Under the pieces are notes generated by a model. The model searched no databases. It was not told where the DNA came from and was given only the letters and a program-made list of their open reading frames with translations. 9,160 nt of DNA from assembly GCA_025999255.1 (NCBI GenBank), contig BNXB01000052.1, forward strand, positions 1 to 9,160. Reading direction: 5' to 3'. The position numbers were made by a program, and so were the translations under genes. Below are positions 6,465 to 9,160 of the stretch, piece by piece (the stretch's first letter is position 1; every line of letters begins with the position of its first letter). This stretch comes from Bacteroidia bacterium. Lineage in GTDB: Bacteria > Bacteroidota > Bacteroidia > Bacteroidales > Azobacteroidaceae.

Positions 6465-8396
6465 ATGAAAAAATCAAAAATATATCTATTCATTATCACG
6501 GCGTTATTATCGTCATGCGCCGATTACCTGGATATTGTTCCGGATAACGTAGCGACAATCGAACATGCATTCTCCGACAGGGTAAGCGCAGAACGCTTTC
6601 TGGCTACCATATACTCTTACATGCCGAGAATAGGAAATTTTGCAAACGATCCGGCAATACAAACAAGCGACGAATTCGTAGTTGTAGAAAACAGTTATTA
6701 CTCCTGGAGTTCCTATTACATGGGAAATCGTATAAAGCTGGGCGAACAAAATACGAACACCCCCATACTCAACTTCTGGGATGGAGAAAATGGCGGTCGC
6801 GGGATATTCGTCGCCTTACGGGAGTGCAATATCTTCCTGGAAAACATCAATAACGTAGGGCCTGATCTGAATGAATCGGAGAAAGTAAGATGGATTGCCG
6901 AAGTTAAATTTTTCAAAGCATTCTATCATTATTTCCTGTTACGCATGTATGGTCCTATCCCTCTTATCAAAGAAAACAAATCGACGGCGGCGGGTGTTGA
7001 AGATGTGAAAGTCTATCGTGAGCCTTTCGACGAATGTGTTGACTACATTGTCGGATTATGCGACGAAGCTATCACGGATTTACCGTTAACGATAACCAAT
7101 ATAGCCGCCGAAGCCGGACGAATAACTCAACCTGCGGCGGCGATGCTGAAAGCCGAAGTTTTAGTGTTGGGCGCAAGTCCCTTATTCAATGGGAACAGCG
7201 ATTTCAGCACGTTTACCGACAACAGGGGAATAAAACTGTTCAGTCAGACGGAAGACCAAGGTAAATGGAGCAAGGCGGCTGAAGCATGTAAAAAAGCTAT
7301 CGATATTTCACATGAAGCCGGTATTCGCTTATTTCAATTCAGTGACAGCCGTTTTCAATTATCCGAAGAAACAAAAAGAGGGATGAGTATCCGCGGAGCT
7401 GTTTCGATAAAATGGAACGAGGAACTTATCTGGGGAAATCCCGTCAATACCGTCGGTGAATTACAGAGCAGAACTCTTCCGTATATGAAAATTGCCGACA
7501 GGCAGGGAGGGGCAGGAAATCCTGAGCTGTCTGCTTCTTTCAAAATGGCCGAATTGTTTTACTCTAAAAACGGAGTTCCGATTAATGAAGACCCTTCCTA
7601 TAATTACGCCGGGAGGTACGATACCGTTGTTGTAGGAAAAGACCATTATTATTATATCAAGGAAGGATTGACTACCGCTATTTTAAACACCAACCGGGAA
7701 CCTCGTTTTTACGCTAATCTCGGCTTCGATTGCGGTTATTGGTTCGGTAACGGGCGAACAAAAGATGTCGGTAACGGTAACGAATCCGAAACATCCTGGA
7801 TTATAAGGGCTAAGGCAGGCGATGTAAGCGGAAGACAGGAAGATATCCGTTATGCCCGATGCGGATATTTCGTAAAAAAGACAAGCAACTTCGAAACGGC
7901 GGCATCAGCTACCGGAAGTTTGTCCACCACCCGTTACACTTATCCTATTATGCGGCTGGCCGACCTTTACCTGCTTTATGCCGAAGCTTTGAACGAATCG
8001 CTGGAAGCGCCCAACAACGAGATATATGGGTATTTGGATCTCATACGCGAACGGGCAGGATTGGAAGGCGTTGTCGATAGTTGGAGAAAATATTCCAACC
8101 TACCGGAAAAACCGCTTACGAAAACCGGAATGCGCGACATTATCCGCCAGGAACGTATGATTGAATTATGTTTTGAAAGTAAACGGTTCTGGGACGTCAG
8201 AAGATGGAAACTGGCGCATGTTTATTACAACCAACCGGAAAGAGGATGGAATGTAACCCAAAGTACGACTCAGGATTATTATCAGGTGATTGTTTTTAAT
8301 CAACTGCAATTTTCAACCAAATCATACTTATGGCCTATAAAGGTTAGCGAGTTGCGTAAAAACATCAACCTGATTCAAAATCCTTATTGGGACTGA
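6465..8396 (+). CDS. susD-like: SusD/RagB-family surface glycan-binding lipoprotein
   Basis: 643 residues. This is the extracellular lid of the SusCD importer: it binds ligand at the cell surface and closes over the SusC barrel. The signal peptide ends in the lipobox LSSC (Cys18), so it should be lipid-anchored. The N-terminal region carries the SusD-like helical TPR segments (for example EVKFFKAFYHYFLLRMYGPIPL, here interrupted after Lys: EVKFFK, then AFYHYFLLRMYGPIPL). The C-terminal RagB/SusD domain shows MRLADLYLLYAEALNES (496-512), LDLIRERAGLEG, and MRDIIRQERMIELCFESKR with FWDVRRW (556-581), the usual family signatures. The protein ends in LIQNPYWD, a common SusD terminus. It starts 12 bases after susC. 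The length is at the upper end of the usual range, with no frameshift. The ligand cannot be read from the sequence, because the binding residues are not conserved across the family. Confidence 0.97.
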   Translation: MKKSKIYLFIITALLSSCADYLDIVPDNVATIEHAFSDRVSAERFLATIYSYMPRIGNFANDPAIQTSDEFVVVENSYYSWSSYYMGNRIKLGEQNTNTPILNFWDGENGGRGIFVALRECNIFLENINNVGPDLNESEKVRWIAEVKFFKAFYHYFLLRMYGPIPLIKENKSTAAGVEDVKVYREPFDECVDYIVGLCDEAITDLPLTITNIAAEAGRITQPAAAMLKAEVLVLGASPLFNGNSDFSTFTDNRGIKLFSQTEDQGKWSKAAEACKKAIDISHEAGIRLFQFSDSRFQLSEETKRGMSIRGAVSIKWNEELIWGNPVNTVGELQSRTLPYMKIADRQGGAGNPELSASFKMAELFYSKNGVPINEDPSYNYAGRYDTVVVGKDHYYYIKEGLTTAILNTNREPRFYANLGFDCGYWFGNGRTKDVGNGNESETSWIIRAKAGDVSGRQEDIRYARCGYFVKKTSNFETAASATGSLSTTRYTYPIMRLADLYLLYAEALNESLEAPNNEIYGYLDLIRERAGLEGVVDSWRKYSNLPEKPLTKTGMRDIIRQERMIELCFESKRFWDVRRWKLAHVYYNQPERGWNVTQSTTQDYYQVIVFNQLQFSTKSYLWPIKVSELRKNINLIQNPYWD

Positions 8397-8400
8397 ATAC

Positions 8401-8469
8401 AATTGATAATTGACAATTGACAATTGATAATTGATAATTGATAATTAAAATTCATAATTAATAATTAAT
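8401..8469. repeat. Tandem heptamer repeat (AATTGAT-type) between susD and the DUF4959 gene
   Basis: Six exact-length 7-base units run from 8401 to 8442: AATTGAT, AATTGAC twice, then AATTGAT three times. They are followed by a 6-base unit AATTAA (8443-8448), AATTCAT (8449-8455) and AATTAAT twice (8456-8469), which runs straight into the ATG at 8470. The whole 73-base gap apart from four bases after the susD stop is therefore made of this repeat. It fills the ribosome-loading region of the next gene, which has no Shine-Dalgarno sequence. Three units span 21 bases, about two helical turns. Similar AATTGA-rich repeats are, to my knowledge, frequent in Bacteroidales intergenic regions; a regulatory role here is inference. 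Confidence 0.9.
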
Positions 8470-9160
8470 ATGAAACGAAATATAATATTGATCTTATCTG
8501 TAATCCTTATAATCTGTTATGGTTGTAAGGAAGAATATATCGGGCAATATCCCGTTGACAGCACCCCTCCGGCTCCCGTAACTAACGTAAAGGTCGGAAA
8601 CCTTCAGGGTAAGGCTATAATAACATATACTTTGCCTCAGGAAGACGATCTGCTTTTTATAAAAGCAGTGTATATTTCACTCAACGGCAAGAAAAAAGAA
8701 ATGTCGAGTTCGGCCTATTCCAACAGCATAGAATTGAAAGGATTCGGAAAAAGCTCCAAGACGAAAGTAGAACTTATATCAGTAGATAAAAGTTATAATG
8801 AATCGAAGCCGGTAAACGTGGAAATAGAACCTCTAGACTCTCCCATATACGATGTTATCAAAACATTTAAATTATATGAAGCGTTTGGAGGACTTAAACT
8901 TTACTGGGAAAATCCGATAGGAGAAGATATCGTCTGCGGAGCTTTAGCTAAAGATGACGAAGGATATAAACATATTGAAACTATTTATTCTTCCGAAAAA
9001 ACAGCAAACAAAGCTATTCGCGGCCTGGAATCAAAACCTACGGAATTCGCTTTTTATTTCAGGGATATGTACAATAATTACACCGATACGTTGTATGTTT
9101 CCATGACCCCCATATTCGAAGAAGAATTGGATAAAAAGAAGTTTGTTTCTCAGAAATTAT
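8470..9160 (+). CDS. DUF4959/DUF5126 domain surface lipoprotein (SusE-position protein), 3' truncated
   Basis: An open frame from ATG 8470 runs to the window end: 230 codons plus one base, with no stop. The N-terminus is a hydrophobic signal peptide ending in CYGC (Cys19), a slightly unusual lipobox but with the required Gly-Cys. Residues about 20-125 match the DUF4959 pattern (YPVDSTPPAPVTNVKVGNLQ, ITYTLPQEDDLLFIKAVY, VELISVDKSYNESKPV, EIEPLDSP). From about 128 a second domain of DUF5126 type begins (FGGLKLYWENP, FYFRDMYNNYTDTLYV). Family members usually end in a DUF5000 domain resembling F5/8-type carbohydrate-binding modules, which would lie beyond the window. Such proteins sit directly after susD and probably bind glycan at the surface beside SusCD; this is inferred from position and domain make-up. 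The start is fixed by the signal peptide. Confidence 0.86.
   Translation, partial: MKRNIILILSVILIICYGCKEEYIGQYPVDSTPPAPVTNVKVGNLQGKAIITYTLPQEDDLLFIKAVYISLNGKKKEMSSSAYSNSIELKGFGKSSKTKVELISVDKSYNESKPVNVEIEPLDSPIYDVIKTFKLYEAFGGLKLYWENPIGEDIVCGALAKDDEGYKHIETIYSSEKTANKAIRGLESKPTEFAFYFRDMYNNYTDTLYVSMTPIFEEELDKKKFVSQKL

Noticed and set aside
8401..8469. CRISPR-like array or mobile element end
   Set aside because: The units are 7 bases long and contiguous, with no spacers, terminal inverted repeats, transposase gene or target-site duplication.

Overview
The window looks like part of a Bacteroidales chromosome (Bacteroides, Parabacteroides or Dysgonomonas type; the genus cannot be fixed from this sequence). 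The reasons are an all-plus-strand SusC/SusD locus with a FecR anti-sigma factor, lipoprotein signal peptides, AT-rich gaps without Shine-Dalgarno sequences, and a match to the Bacteroidetes -7 promoter element (TAnnTTTG).

Layout. Bases 1-143 hold the last 46 codons of a periplasmic adaptor (HlyD/MacA type) of an efflux system. A transglutaminase-like lipoprotein follows 14 bases later (158-1600). A 208-base gap (1601-1808), with a perfect 9-bp inverted repeat just before the next start codon, separates these from a polysaccharide-utilisation-type locus: fecR anti-sigma factor (1809-2867), a 123-base gap, susC with an N-terminal STN signalling domain (2991-6452), susD (6465-8396), a block of heptamer repeats (8401-8469), and the first 230 codons of a DUF4959/DUF5126 surface lipoprotein (8470 to the window end).

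How it should work (inference from the families). SusC and SusD form a TonB-dependent outer-membrane importer with a lipoprotein lid. The DUF4959 protein is probably an accessory surface glycan-binding protein. The SusC STN domain would contact the periplasmic part of FecR, which would release an ECF sigma factor that switches the locus on. No ECF sigma gene lies next to fecR, which is unusual. No glycoside hydrolase, lyase or sulfatase is visible, so the substrate cannot be named.

The most notable signal is on the minus strand of the fecR-susC gap: a perfect TAnnTTTG element (2991-2984), about 77 bases of leader-complementary sequence, and a GC-rich hairpin followed by five T's. Together these predict a short antisense RNA against the susC leader, in the same position as the DonS-type antisense RNAs described in Bacteroides fragilis polysaccharide-utilisation loci.
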